This document shows, one piece after another, positions 6,869 through 17,104 of a DNA stretch of 64,000 nucleotides (position 1 is its first letter; the number at the start of each line of letters is the position of its first letter). The stretch comes from an uncultured bacterium (GTDB lineage Bacteria > Bacteroidota > Rhodothermia > Rhodothermales > Rubricoccaceae), in contig CANLSR010000002.1 in the NCBI GenBank assembly GCA_947493945.1, positions 62,001-126,000 on the forward strand. Reading direction: 5' to 3'. Position numbers and translations under genes: made by a program. The notes beneath the pieces were generated by a model that did not search any database, was not told the origin of the DNA, and was given only the letters and a program-made list of their open reading frames with translations.

Positions 6869-8404
6869 TTGCCCGCCTCCGGCACCCCGCCCGACCTTCT
6901 AGACCCGCCCGGTCGCGAGGCCCGGGCCGACGGGGCCCCCGGCGTCGGCCCGCCCACAGGCGACGCCGCTCGGCTCGCAGCCGAGCCGACGACGGCGTGC
7001 CTCAACTGCGGCGCGGTGCTGCCCGGCGAGTTCTGCCCCGACTGCGGCCAGCGCGACCAGCCGCTCCGCCAGCCGGCGCATCAGTTTATCTCGGAGTCGG
7101 TCTCGGAGTACTTCGGCCTCGACGGCCGGCTGTGGCGGTCGCTGGGGCTCCTGCTGTTCCGGCCGGGCGCGCTGACGGTCGCCTACCTCGACGGCCGGCG
7201 GATGCGCTACCTGCGCCCGCTGCGGCTCTACCTCACGGCGACGGTCGTGTTCTTCTTCCTGCTCGCCCAGCAAGACCCGCTCGCCGACGACGGCCTGGAA
7301 GTGGTCTTGGAGCCGGTCGCCAGCGACAGCACGCTGCGGGCCGAAGACCTGAGGGGCCACCTGGACGACCGGCAGGAAGCCGCCGGTGCGGCCCACGCCG
7401 CCGTGCTGTCGGCCCTCGTCCAGCTCGACGGCCTCGGCGCCAGCGCCCCGCTCCGCGCGCTGGCGGACTCGTTCGCCGCCCAGGAGGGGCGCCTCAACAC
7501 GGTCGAGGCTCGGGTGGCGTGGCTGCCCGAAGACTCGCTGGTCGCCGTCTCGTCGCTGCCCCCGTTCCTCGTCCTCGCGCTGGCGGACACGGGGCGCGTG
7601 GAGGCGATCACCGAGTTCGACCTGGAGGACAGCCCGCTCGACCACGTGCCCGAGTGGGCCAAGGGGAGCACGATGCGGCAGATCGAGGCGTCCGAGTCGC
7701 CGGTCGAGCGCGAGATGCTGATGAACCAGTACCTCGCCTCGGTGCTCCGCCAAGTGCCGACGGCGCTCATCCTGATCCTGCCCGTGTTCGCGGTGTTGCT
7801 GAAGGGCCTCTACGCCGTGGGCGCGGGGCGGGCGCCCCGGCTCCGGCGCCGCCCGAGTCGGGCCCCGGGCTCGGTGTCGTGGTGGCGGCGGGCGCTGTTT
7901 GCCGCGTCGCTGGCGCGGTGGCACGTGGGCCGTTGGCGCGGGCGGTGGCGCCGCCACCGGCGCCGACGGCGAGCCGCCAAGCGGCGGCGGCCCATCCGGG
8001 GGGCGCTGGGGAGGCTCCGCGAGCGCGTCCGCACGCACGAGGCGCTCCGGCCGCGGCGCGTGCGGCGGGTCCGACGGTTGCGCCAGTCGCTGGAGGGCGC
8101 GCGGCGCCGCTACTACGCCGAGCACCTCGTGTTCGCGCTCCACGTCCACGCGTTCACCTTTCTGGCCCTCGTCCCGATCCTGTTCCTCGGCGTCCCGTCC
8201 GACGCCGAGGCGCCGCCGGTGATGTGGGCCGGCGTGCTGTTGCTGCTCTCGATCCCGCTGTACTTCTTGGTGGCCCAGCACCGGGTCTACGGCCAGAGGT
8301 GGGCCGTTACCGTCGCCAAGGCGACCGTGCTGGGCACGGTCTACTCGTTCCTGATCGGCCTGGGCGCCGCCGTCGCCGCCGGCCTGGCGATCCGCCTCGG
8401 ATAG
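6869..8404 (+). CDS. DUF3667 zinc-ribbon membrane protein
   Basis: A 511-residue protein. A Cys4 zinc ribbon lies at its N-terminus (C44, C47, C56, C59, reading CLNCG and CPDCG). The conserved DUF3667 block follows (FGLDGRLWRSLGLLLFRPG, then YLDGRRMRYLRPLRLYL), with the first membrane span near 120-135 (ATVVFFFLL). A soluble middle region of about 150 residues, another span near 295-310, an extraordinarily arginine-rich cytosolic stretch near 325-410 and further spans at the C-terminus complete it. The family is widespread in Bacteroidota and of unknown function. The start is read as TTG 6869 just after the promoter-like element; a later start near residue 40 would keep the ribbon. Confidence 0.75.
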   Translation: MPASGTPPDLLDPPGREARADGAPGVGPPTGDAARLAAEPTTACLNCGAVLPGEFCPDCGQRDQPLRQPAHQFISESVSEYFGLDGRLWRSLGLLLFRPGALTVAYLDGRRMRYLRPLRLYLTATVVFFFLLAQQDPLADDGLEVVLEPVASDSTLRAEDLRGHLDDRQEAAGAAHAAVLSALVQLDGLGASAPLRALADSFAAQEGRLNTVEARVAWLPEDSLVAVSSLPPFLVLALADTGRVEAITEFDLEDSPLDHVPEWAKGSTMRQIEASESPVEREMLMNQYLASVLRQVPTALILILPVFAVLLKGLYAVGAGRAPRLRRRPSRAPGSVSWWRRALFAASLARWHVGRWRGRWRRHRRRRRAAKRRRPIRGALGRLRERVRTHEALRPRRVRRVRRLRQSLEGARRRYYAEHLVFALHVHAFTFLALVPILFLGVPSDAEAPPVMWAGVLLLLSIPLYFLVAQHRVYGQRWAVTVAKATVLGTVYSFLIGLGAAVAAGLAIRLG

Positions 8405-8418
8405 CCTACGACGCGGAA

Positions 8419-8452
8419 CCGCCCGCCCCGGCACAGCGGCCGGGGCGGGCGG
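8419..8452. terminator. Strong hairpin between convergent DUF3667 gene and pckA
   Basis: Perfect 13-bp inverted repeat CCGCCCGCCCCGG / CCGGGGCGGGCGG with an 8-base loop, centred in the 73-base gap between two convergent stops. No U-tract follows on either strand. It is a bidirectional terminator by position. Confidence 0.7.
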
Positions 8453-8477
8453 AGGACGAACCGGACGCGCGCGAGCC

Positions 8478-10088
<1,611 letters not shown>

Positions 10089-10146
10089 GGAGGGGCAGGC
10101 TGAAAGCGCTTCCGAAGGGGTCGGGTTCACGGTCCCCGGCGACCTG

Positions 10147-10154
10147 GAAAGGTA
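10147..10154 (-). promoter_or_regulatory. -7-like element (TACCTTTC) for pckA
   Basis: TACCTTTC on the minus strand, 58 bases before the chosen pckA start. It is one base from TAnnTTTG and divergent from the asnS promoter in the same 270-base spacer. Confidence 0.5.
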
Positions 10155-10328
10155 CGTGCCGGTAGAATAGTTAGAACCCTGATGCGAGCTCTAGGTCCGA
10201 GGGGGGCGGCAACGCACGCTATCTTCGCCGCTTGGCCGCGCGCGCCACGGCGCCGTCGGGGCGGGGCCGCCGCGCGAGGTCGTGGCGTCTTGACGGCAGC
10301 CAGACGGCGCCCGCGCGGGCGGCGCCCG

Positions 10329-10336
10329 TAGCTTCG
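10329..10336 (+). promoter_or_regulatory. -7-like element (TAGCTTCG) for asnS
   Basis: TAGCTTCG lies 22 bases upstream of the asnS ATG. Another similar octamer, TATCTTCG, occurs near 10219 in the same spacer. The leader between is C-rich (GTTCCCCTCCGCCCCCC) with no Shine-Dalgarno sequence. Confidence 0.5.
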
Positions 10337-10358
10337 GCGTTCCCCTCCGCCCCCCGTC

Positions 10359-11867
10359 ATGACCGAGCCATTTACCCGCGTCGCCGCCCTTCCTGACCAC
10401 GTCGGTGAGACGGTAACGCTGAACGGGTGGCTGTACAACGCGCGCGGGTCGAAGGGCCTGCGCTTCCTGGAGCTCCGCGACGGCTCCGGGCTGGTGCAGG
10501 TCGTGGTCAACCAGGAGGCGGTGGGGGAGGCGTCGTGGGAGGCGGCGGCGTCGCTGACCCAGGAGAGCGCGTTCCGGGTCGTGGGCGAGGTCCGTGCCGA
10601 CGAGCGCCAGGAGGGCGGCGTCGAGGTCCAGGCGGCGTCGGTCGAGGTGCTGGCGCTGGCCGAGCCGTACCCGATCACGCCCAAGGAGCACGGCGTCGAG
10701 TTCCTGATGGACCGCCGGCACCTGTGGCTCCGTAGCCGCCGCCAGTGGGCGGCCATGCGCGTCCGCAACCGGATCATCATGGCCATCCACGGCTACTTCC
10801 AGGGCGAGGGCTACGTCCAGATGGACGCGCCCGTCCTGACCGGCAACGCCGTCGAGGGCACGTCGACGCTGTTCGAGCTGGACTACTTCGACGAGCCGGC
10901 CTACCTCACCCAGAGCGGCCAGTTGCACGGGGAGGCGATGGCGATGGCGCACGGCAAGATCTATACGTTCGGGCCGACGTTCCGGGCCGAAAAGTCCAAG
11001 ACCCGGCGGCACCTGACCGAGTTCTGGATGATCGAGCCCGAGATGGCGTTCTACGACCTCGACATGAACATGGACGTGGCCGAGGAACTGCTGGCGGCCA
11101 TCGTCGAGGCCGTGACCGCCGACTGCCAGCCCGAGCTGGCGATCCTGGAGCGCGACGTGGACGCGCTCAGGGCCAGCGCCCAGACGCCGTTCCCGCGCCT
11201 GAGCTACACCGAGGCCGTCGACCTGCTGACCAGCGACGCCACCCAGCTCATGCTCGACGCCGAGCAGGAGGGGTTGGAGGACGAGCGCCACGCGCTGGAG
11301 CAGGAGCGCGACCAAAACCGCCAGGCGCACGGGCAGGCCAAGAAGGGGGAAAAGCGGCGGATCGACGCGCGCGAGATCGAGATCAACGTGCGCCTGGACG
11401 AGATCGCCGAGGGCTTGCGCAACGTCCCCCAGTGGAAGGCCAGCGCGGCGGCGTTCGAGTGGGGCGCCGACTTCGGCGGGTCCGACGAGACCATCCTGAC
11501 GCGCCACTACACGACGCCGATCATCGTCCACCGCTACCCGGCGGCGGTCAAGGCGTTCTACATGAAGCGCGACCCCGAGGACGACCGGCTGGCGCTGGGC
11601 ATGGACGTGCTCGCGCCCGAGGGCTACGGCGAGATCATCGGGGGCGGCGAGCGGGCGACCGACCTCGACTTCCTCCGCCAGCAGGTCGAGGCGCACGGGC
11701 TGCCCGAGTCGGCGTTTGACTGGTACTTCGACCTGAGGCGCTACGGCTCCGTCCCGCACGCCGGCTTCGGGCTGGGCCTGGAGCGGACCGTGGCCTGGGT
11801 GTGCGGGCTGCCCCACGTGCGCGAGACGGCGCCGTTCCCGCGCTTGCTCGGGCGGCTGCACCCGTAG
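10359..11867 (+). CDS. asnS: Asparaginyl-tRNA synthetase
   Basis: A 502-residue class IIb synthetase that charges tRNA-Asn. The N-terminal OB-fold anticodon domain (about 1-105) contains [26 protein letters not shown]. Class II motif 2 appears as [25 protein letters not shown] near residue 210, and motif 3 as [15 protein letters not shown] near 470. The ending RETAPFPR favours AsnRS over AspRS. A charged coiled-coil-like insert of about 57 residues (near 297-354, with [17 protein letters not shown]) makes it longer than the usual 430-470 residues. Confidence 0.92.
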   Translation: MTEPFTRVAALPDHVGETVTLNGWLYNARGSKGLRFLELRDGSGLVQVVVNQEAVGEASWEAAASLTQESAFRVVGEVRADERQEGGVEVQAASVEVLALAEPYPITPKEHGVEFLMDRRHLWLRSRRQWAAMRVRNRIIMAIHGYFQGEGYVQMDAPVLTGNAVEGTSTLFELDYFDEPAYLTQSGQLHGEAMAMAHGKIYTFGPTFRAEKSKTRRHLTEFWMIEPEMAFYDLDMNMDVAEELLAAIVEAVTADCQPELAILERDVDALRASAQTPFPRLSYTEAVDLLTSDATQLMLDAEQEGLEDERHALEQERDQNRQAHGQAKKGEKRRIDAREIEINVRLDEIAEGLRNVPQWKASAAAFEWGADFGGSDETILTRHYTTPIIVHRYPAAVKAFYMKRDPEDDRLALGMDVLAPEGYGEIIGGGERATDLDFLRQQVEAHGLPESAFDWYFDLRRYGSVPHAGFGLGLERTVAWVCGLPHVRETAPFPRLLGRLHP

Positions 11868-11924
11868 CGACGCGCGACTTATTTCCACGCTCGGCCAACG
11901 CGGGCGCCCGATGCGGCCGCCTGG

Positions 11925-11932
11925 TACGTTCC
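11925..11932 (+). promoter_or_regulatory. Weak -7-like element (TACGTTCC) before the SIMPL gene
   Basis: TACGTTCC sits 26 bases before the ATG at 11959, the same distance as better matches elsewhere. Its last two bases depart from consensus. Confidence 0.3.
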
Positions 11933-11958
11933 TGGGTCCCCCCGCACCGCTCCTCCCC

Positions 11959-12657
11959 ATGCGACTCCTCCTCGCCCTCGCCGCCGCCCTCCCGCTCGCC
12001 GTCTCGGCGCAGCCGGCCCCGCCTCCGCCGGCCCCCCACACCGTGACGGTGTCCGGCGAGGGCGTCGTCTCAGCGCCGCCCGACCGCGCCGTGATCCGCC
12101 TGGGCGTGCTGACGCGCGGGGAGACGGCCGCCGCCGCTCTCCGTGACCACGAGTCCGACATGGCGCGCGTGCTCGGCGTCGTCCGCTCGTTCGGCATCGC
12201 CGACCGCCAGATCACGGTCGAGGCCCTTAACCTGGGCGACTTCTACGGGCCGGAGGGGCCCGACGGCTACCAGGCGTACCGGATCGTCGCGGTGACGGTG
12301 GACAGCCTGGCCGCGGTGCCGGACCTGATCGCGGGGGTGGTCGAGAGCGGCGCGAATCGGCTGGAGGGCGTCGCCTACACGCTCCGCGAGACGGCGGCCT
12401 ACCGAGACCGCGCGCTCGACGCGGCCATGGCCGAGGCGCGGCACAAGGCCGAGCGGCTGGCGGCGGCGGCCGGCCGCCAGCTGGGCGGGGCGGTCTCGAT
12501 CCAGGAGACGGGGGCCGGGCTCGTCCGCCCCTACGAGCGGGTCGAGCTCCAGTCCGTCTCGGCCGACGCCGGCGTACCGGCCCAGCCCGGCGCCTACTCG
12601 GCCGGCTCCAGCCAGGTGCGCGGCTCGGTCGTGGTCCGGTACGCGCTGGAAAACTGA
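11959..12657 (+). CDS. SIMPL domain (DUF541) exported protein
   Basis: A 232-residue protein with a clear Sec signal peptide (MRLLLALAAALPLAVSAQP) and then the SIMPL/DUF541 fold: VTVSGEGVVSAPPDRAVIRLGVLTRGETAAAAL, and the central YQAYRIVAVTVDSL. It is therefore predicted periplasmic. Family members such as E. coli YggE are linked to stress tolerance, with no defined enzymatic role. The start at 11959 is chosen because the upstream in-frame codons would precede the signal peptide. Its stop overlaps the next start (TGATG), so the deiodinase-like gene is translationally coupled to it. Confidence 0.85.
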   Translation: MRLLLALAAALPLAVSAQPAPPPPAPHTVTVSGEGVVSAPPDRAVIRLGVLTRGETAAAALRDHESDMARVLGVVRSFGIADRQITVEALNLGDFYGPEGPDGYQAYRIVAVTVDSLAAVPDLIAGVVESGANRLEGVAYTLRETAAYRDRALDAAMAEARHKAERLAAAAGRQLGGAVSIQETGAGLVRPYERVELQSVSADAGVPAQPGAYSAGSSQVRGSVVVRYALEN

Positions 12658-13328
12658 TGCCCAATCCCCCCGTCCCGTACCGCACCGCTCGCTGGACGGA
12701 AGAAGAGATGGAGGCCCGCGCCGACGCGTTTTTCCACGAGATGGACGCCCGCCGCTCGGTCCGTCACTTTAGCGACCGCCCGGTTCCGCGACGGCTGATC
12801 GAGCGCGCCATCGAGACGGCCTCGACGGCGCCCAGCGGGGCGCACATGCAGCCGTGGACGTTCGTCGCCGTCTCCGACCCGGACCGCCAGCGGTGCATCC
12901 GCGAGGCCGCCGAGGCGGAGGAGCGGGCCAGCTACGGCGGCCGCATGAGCGCCGAGTGGGTCGAGGCGCTGGCGCCGCTCGGCACCGACTGGCGGAAGCC
13001 GTTCCTGGAGACCGCGCCCTGGCTCGTGGTGCTCTTCGCCCAGCGCACCGGCCGGAACGCGGCCGGCGGCAAGCGCAAGCACTACTACGTCCAGGAAAGC
13101 TGCGGCATCGCCGCCGGCCTGTTCGTCGCCGCGCTGCACCACGTGGGCCTGGCGACGCTGACGCACACGCCGTCGCCCATGCGGTTCCTGTCGGAGATCC
13201 TGGAGCGGCCGCCCAACGAGGCGCCCTACGTCCTGCTCCCGGTCGGCTTCCCGGCGCCGGACGCGACGGTGCCGGACCTGGCCCGCAAGCCGCTCGATCA
13301 GGTCTCGGTCTGGTTCGAGTCACCGTAG
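12657..13328 (+). CDS. Iodotyrosine deiodinase-like nitroreductase (halotyrosine dehalogenase family)
   Basis: A 223-residue FMN-dependent nitroreductase-fold protein. The FMN-binding RRSVRHFS (32-39) and STAPSGAHMQPWTF (56-69) are present. Residues E89, Y93 and K114 match the substrate lid triad of vertebrate iodotyrosine deiodinase (mouse E153, Y157, K178) with identical spacing, inside the matching context NY/SY..RM, DW.K and TAP. The ending LLPVGFPAPDATVPDLARK is also deiodinase-like. The expected reaction is reductive dehalogenation of mono- or di-halotyrosine, which is an inference from these residues. It has no signal peptide and overlaps the SIMPL stop by one base. Confidence 0.8.
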   Translation: MPNPPVPYRTARWTEEEMEARADAFFHEMDARRSVRHFSDRPVPRRLIERAIETASTAPSGAHMQPWTFVAVSDPDRQRCIREAAEAEERASYGGRMSAEWVEALAPLGTDWRKPFLETAPWLVVLFAQRTGRNAAGGKRKHYYVQESCGIAAGLFVAALHHVGLATLTHTPSPMRFLSEILERPPNEAPYVLLPVGFPAPDATVPDLARKPLDQVSVWFESP

Positions 13329-13368
13329 CGCGCCGATGCGCCCCCTGCGGTCCCGCCTGGACGTTTCG

Positions 13369-13396
13369 GTAGGGGCGTATGGCCATACGCCCCTAC
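13369..13396. repeat. Perfect 28-bp palindrome (GTAGGGGCG type)
   Basis: GTAGGGGCGTAT, then GGCC, then ATACGCCCCTAC gives a perfect inverted repeat with 12-base arms (fully self-complementary including the centre). It lies 40 bases after the deiodinase-like stop, before the polysaccharide cluster. Palindromes of the form GTAGGGGCG...CGCCCCTAC are familiar as dispersed intergenic repeats in several phyla. No other copy is seen in this window. Confidence 0.75.
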
Positions 13397-13461
13397 GCAC
13401 CCAACCGGACCAGCGCTTGACCTGAGCCGCCAGTGGCCGATAGACCTAGGGCACCCGCCCG

Positions 13462-14892
13462 TTGTCCGTGCCCGCTCCCGTCTCATCCCGCGCCCCGCTG
13501 GCGGTCCCGCTCGCCGAGCCGGACGCCTCCGAGCCGGGCGATGTCGGCGAGACGCTGCACGGCTGGGTGGCCGAGCTGCTGCCGTTCCGGCGCGGCATCA
13601 CCGGCGACGGGCTCCGCGAGACCCTGCGCTGGATCGGAGGCCGCGTGCCGCTCCGCCTGACCGAGGTCGCCAGCGGGACGCCGGTCTTGGACTGGACCGT
13701 CCCGCCCGAGTGGCGCGTGACCGACGCCTACCTCGCCGTCGGCGGGCGCCGCGTGGTCGACTGGGCCGAGAGCCCGCTGCACCTGGTCCAATACTCGGGG
13801 CCCGTCCGCGAGACGATGCCGCTGCGGGCGCTGCGGGCGCACCTGCACACTCTCCCCGACCAGCCAGGTCTCATCCCGTACCGGACCGCGTACTACGCCC
13901 CGGCGTGGGGTTTCTGCCTGTCCCACGACGCGCTCGACGCGCTGGCGGCCGAGGTCGGCGAGGAAGGACGGGTGGAGGTGGTGATCGACGCCGAGCCGTT
14001 CGAGGGCAGCCTGAGCTACGGCGAGGTCGTGATCCCGGGCGGCACCGCCGACGAGATCCTGGTCTCGGCGCACGCCTGCCACCCGGCGCTCGCCAACGAC
14101 AACGCGTCGTCGCTGGCCGTCGCGACGGCGCTCGCGCGGCGCCTGATGGACGGGCCGACGCTGCGCCACACCGTCCGCGTGCTGTTCGCGCCGGGCACCA
14201 TCGGCGCCATCGCGTGGCTGGACCGCCAGCGCGCCGGGCTCGCGCGGATCCGCCACGGGCTGGTGCTCGCCAACCTGGGCGACCGGGGCGGGTTCACCTA
14301 CAAGCGGACGCGCCGCGGCACGCTGGGCGCCGCGCCGCTGGCGGTCGACCGCGCCGTCGAGATCGTGATGCGCGACCGCGGCCACGGCCTCGACGTGCGG
14401 CCGTTCGAGCCCACCGGCTACGACGAGCGCCAGTTCGGCAGCCCCGGCTTCGACCTGCCCGTCGGGCGCCTGACGCGGACGCCCCACGGCGAGTACCCCG
14501 AGTACCACACCTCCGGCGACGACCTCGACCTGGTCTGCCCCGACGCGCTGGCGGAGTCTCTCGGCGCGGTCGAGGCCGTCGTCCAGACGCTGGACGGCGA
14601 CGCGGTCTACCGCAACACGCAGCCCTACGGCGAGCCTCAACTAGGCCGGCGCGGATTGTACGCCGCGCTGGGAGGCGCGGCGCACGGACCGGAGGCGCAG
14701 CAGGCGGTGCTGTGGGCGCTCAACCTGTCCGACGGGTCGCACTCGCTCCTGGACGTGGCCGAGCGCTCCGGGCTCCCGTTCGGCGCCGTCCGACAGGCGG
14801 CCGACCGATTGATCGAGGCCGGACTCCTCGCCGTGCCCCGCGCGGCCACACCCACCGCCAGCGGCCGGCGCTCGCGCCCGCTCCACCCGTGA
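13462..14892 (+). CDS. DUF4910 aminopeptidase-like protein with C-terminal winged helix
   Basis: A 476-residue protein of the DUF4910/DUF2172 group, an M28-like zinc aminopeptidase fold often found in polysaccharide gene clusters. Probable metal ligands are in SAHACHPALANDNASS (near residue 200) and YHTSGDDLD (near 350). A short winged-helix domain closes the protein (about 405-465, with VAERSGLPFGAVRQAADRLIEAGLL). The start may be TTG 13462 or GTG 13468. Its stop overlaps the aminotransferase start (TGATG-type overlap at 14892). A role in surface glycan synthesis or modification is inferred from neighbours; no peptide substrate is known. Confidence 0.78.
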   Translation: MSVPAPVSSRAPLAVPLAEPDASEPGDVGETLHGWVAELLPFRRGITGDGLRETLRWIGGRVPLRLTEVASGTPVLDWTVPPEWRVTDAYLAVGGRRVVDWAESPLHLVQYSGPVRETMPLRALRAHLHTLPDQPGLIPYRTAYYAPAWGFCLSHDALDALAAEVGEEGRVEVVIDAEPFEGSLSYGEVVIPGGTADEILVSAHACHPALANDNASSLAVATALARRLMDGPTLRHTVRVLFAPGTIGAIAWLDRQRAGLARIRHGLVLANLGDRGGFTYKRTRRGTLGAAPLAVDRAVEIVMRDRGHGLDVRPFEPTGYDERQFGSPGFDLPVGRLTRTPHGEYPEYHTSGDDLDLVCPDALAESLGAVEAVVQTLDGDAVYRNTQPYGEPQLGRRGLYAALGGAAHGPEAQQAVLWALNLSDGSHSLLDVAERSGLPFGAVRQAADRLIEAGLLAVPRAATPTASGRRSRPLHP

Positions 14893-16274
14893 TGCGCCCC
14901 GACCCGGACCACGCACGCTTTGCCGCCAGCCGCGCCCACCAGGCCCGCGCGCACCGCCGGATCCCGGGCGGCGCCCACACCTACGCCCGCGGCGACGACC
15001 AGATGCCGGAGTGGATGCCGGTCGTGATCGACCGCGGCGCCGGCGCTCACGTCTGGGACCTCGACGGCAACCGCCTGATCGAGTACGGCCAGGGACTGCG
15101 CGCGGTCACGTTGGGCCACGCCGAGCCCCGGGTCTCCGCCGCCGCCGCCGAGTGGCTGGGCCGAGGCGCCAGCTTTTCGCGACCGTCGCGGATCGAACTG
15201 GAAGCCGCCGACACGTTCCTCGACCTCGTCGGCGCCCAAACGGTCAAGTTCTGCAAGGACGGCTCGTCGGCGACCACGGCGGCCGTCAAGCTGGCGCGCG
15301 CCGCGACCGGCCGAGACATCGTCGCCATTTGCACCGACCACCCGTTTCTGTCCCAGGATGACTGGTTTATCGCGACCACGCCGCTGGCGGCCGGCGTTCC
15401 CCAGGCCGTCCGCGACCTGACCGTGGGCTTCCCCTACGGCGACCTCGCCGCGCTGGCGGACGTGCTGGACCGGCACCGGCCGGCGTGCGTGGTGATGGAG
15501 GCCGTCCGCGACGAGGCCGACCCGACGGCCTACCTCCGGGCCTGCGTCCGGCTGTGCCGCGAGCGCGGCGTCGTGTTCGTGCTGGACGAGATGATCACCG
15601 GCTTCCGGTGGCACGCCGGCGGCGCCCAGGGCCTCTACGGCCTCGACCCCGACCTGTCGGCGTGGGGCAAGGCGCTCGGCAACGGCCACTCGGTCAGCGC
15701 GCTCGCCGGCCGCCGCGACCTGATGGCGATGGGCGGGCTGGCGGCGCCCGCCGAGCGCGTGTTCCTGCTCTCGTCCACGCACGGCGCCGAGACGCACAGC
15801 CTGGCCGCGGCCGTCGCCGCCATGCAGATCGCCCGGGACGAGGACGTCGCGAGTCAACTGATGCGCCAGGGCGCCCGGCTGCGCCGAGGCGTCGCCCAGG
15901 CCGTCCGCCAGCGGGGCGTGGAGGGCCTCGTGGGGACCAAGGGGCGCGACTCCAACCTGGTCTTTTTCACGCGCGACCGCGACGGCCGTGCGTGCCAGTC
16001 CTACCGCACGCTGTTCCTGCAGGAGCTGACGCGGCGTGGCGTGCTGGCGCCGTCGTTCGTCGTCACCACCGCCCACACCGACGCGGTCGTGGACCAGACC
16101 GTCGACGCCGTCGCCGGCGCGCTGGCGGTCTACACCCAGGCGCTCGACGCCGGCACGACAGACGGCTTCCTGGTGGGCCGGCCCGTCCAGCCCGTCTTCC
16201 GGCCGCGTGTCGGGGCCGTGTGGACGGACAACGCCGCCGTCCCTGCCCATTCACCCTCACCACCGAACCCATGA
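14892..16274 (+). CDS. Class III PLP aminotransferase, glutamate-1-semialdehyde-mutase-like, of a glycan cluster
   Basis: A 460-residue PLP enzyme related to HemL but distinct from the true hemL at 21812-23104. It has PGGAHTYARGDDQMPEWMP near the N-terminus, VKFCKDGSSATTAAVKLAR for phosphate binding, FVLDEMITGFRWH with the PLP-contacting Asp, and SAWGKALGNGHSVSAL with the Schiff-base lysine. In this setting a role in making an amino sugar or modified nucleotide sugar is likely, but the substrate is unknown. Start and stop both overlap neighbours by 1-4 bases, giving a tightly coupled operon. Confidence 0.8.
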   Translation: MRPDPDHARFAASRAHQARAHRRIPGGAHTYARGDDQMPEWMPVVIDRGAGAHVWDLDGNRLIEYGQGLRAVTLGHAEPRVSAAAAEWLGRGASFSRPSRIELEAADTFLDLVGAQTVKFCKDGSSATTAAVKLARAATGRDIVAICTDHPFLSQDDWFIATTPLAAGVPQAVRDLTVGFPYGDLAALADVLDRHRPACVVMEAVRDEADPTAYLRACVRLCRERGVVFVLDEMITGFRWHAGGAQGLYGLDPDLSAWGKALGNGHSVSALAGRRDLMAMGGLAAPAERVFLLSSTHGAETHSLAAAVAAMQIARDEDVASQLMRQGARLRRGVAQAVRQRGVEGLVGTKGRDSNLVFFTRDRDGRACQSYRTLFLQELTRRGVLAPSFVVTTAHTDAVVDQTVDAVAGALAVYTQALDAGTTDGFLVGRPVQPVFRPRVGAVWTDNAAVPAHSPSPPNP

Positions 16275-17104
16275 AAGTCGTCCTGTTCTGCGGAGGCACG
16301 GGGATGCGCATCCGAGACCACTCGGGGCCCATCCCCAAGCCGATGGTCCAGGTGGGCTACCGGCCCATCCTGTGGCACCTGATGAAGTACTACGCCCACC
16401 ACGGCCACAAGGACTTTGTCCTGTGCCTCGGCCACGGCGCCGACCACGTCAAGCGCTACTTCGTGGACTACGACGAGACGGTCTCCAACGACTTCGTGCT
16501 GACCGGCGGCACCGACGTGGAGCTGATGCGGTCCGACATCCACGACTGGCGGATCACGTTCGTCGACACCGGGCTGGCGACCGTGGTGGGCGAGCGGCTG
16601 ACGGCCGTCCGCGAGTTCCTGGACGGCGACGAGTGGTTCCTGGCCAACTACGCCGACGGCGTCAGCGACGCGCCCCTGGACGACGTGATCCGCGTCGCCC
16701 AGCAGTCGGGCCGCGCGGCGACGTTCCTGGGCGTCCGGCCCAACTACACGAGCCACGTGATCCAGGCCGACGCCAGCGGCGCGGTGACCGACGTCCAGCA
16801 CGTGACCGAGATCGGTCTCCGCATCAACGGCGGCTTTTTCGTCTTCAACCAGCGCGTGTTCGACTACATCCAGCCCGGCGAGGACCTGATGGAGCAGCCG
16901 GCGCACCGCATGGCCGCCGACGGCCAACTGGGAACGTATCCCTACGAGGGGTTCTGGGCGTGCATGGACACGTTCAAGGAAAAGAAGATGCTGGAGGACA
17001 TCTACAACGCCAACGTGGCGCCCTGGGAGGTGTGGGGCGACCGGCGCACGATGGGCGACGGCGCTCCAGGAGCCAGCGTGTTCGCGCCGTCCGCCACGGG
17101 TTGA
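16271..17104 (+). CDS. RfbF-like sugar-1-phosphate nucleotidyltransferase
   Basis: A 277-residue nucleotidyltransferase similar in layout to glucose-1-phosphate cytidylyltransferase. It activates a sugar phosphate for glycan synthesis. VVLFCGGTGMRIRDHSG is the nucleotide loop, then KPMVQVGYRPILWHLMKYYAHHGHKDFVLCLG closely follows the RfbF pattern. The loop reads GGTGMRI instead of the common GGLGTRL. WFLANYADGVSD carries the metal-binding Asp. Its ATG overlaps the aminotransferase stop (ATGA). Whether the nucleotide is CTP or another cannot be settled by eye. Confidence 0.82.
   Translation: MKVVLFCGGTGMRIRDHSGPIPKPMVQVGYRPILWHLMKYYAHHGHKDFVLCLGHGADHVKRYFVDYDETVSNDFVLTGGTDVELMRSDIHDWRITFVDTGLATVVGERLTAVREFLDGDEWFLANYADGVSDAPLDDVIRVAQQSGRAATFLGVRPNYTSHVIQADASGAVTDVQHVTEIGLRINGGFFVFNQRVFDYIQPGEDLMEQPAHRMAADGQLGTYPYEGFWACMDTFKEKKMLEDIYNANVAPWEVWGDRRTMGDGAPGASVFAPSATG

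Noticed and set aside
12657..13328. BluB (dimethylbenzimidazole synthase)
   Set aside because: The E-Y-K lid triad and the C-terminal segments fit iodotyrosine deiodinase; no cobalamin genes are nearby.
13369..13396. LexA-type or other known operator
   Set aside because: The arms do not match a known SOS or other regulator box; the perfect symmetry and the GTAGGGGCG core fit a dispersed repeat better.
14892..16274. A second hemL
   Set aside because: The true hemL lies in the haem operon. This protein has a different N-terminus and sits in a stop-start coupled glycan cassette.
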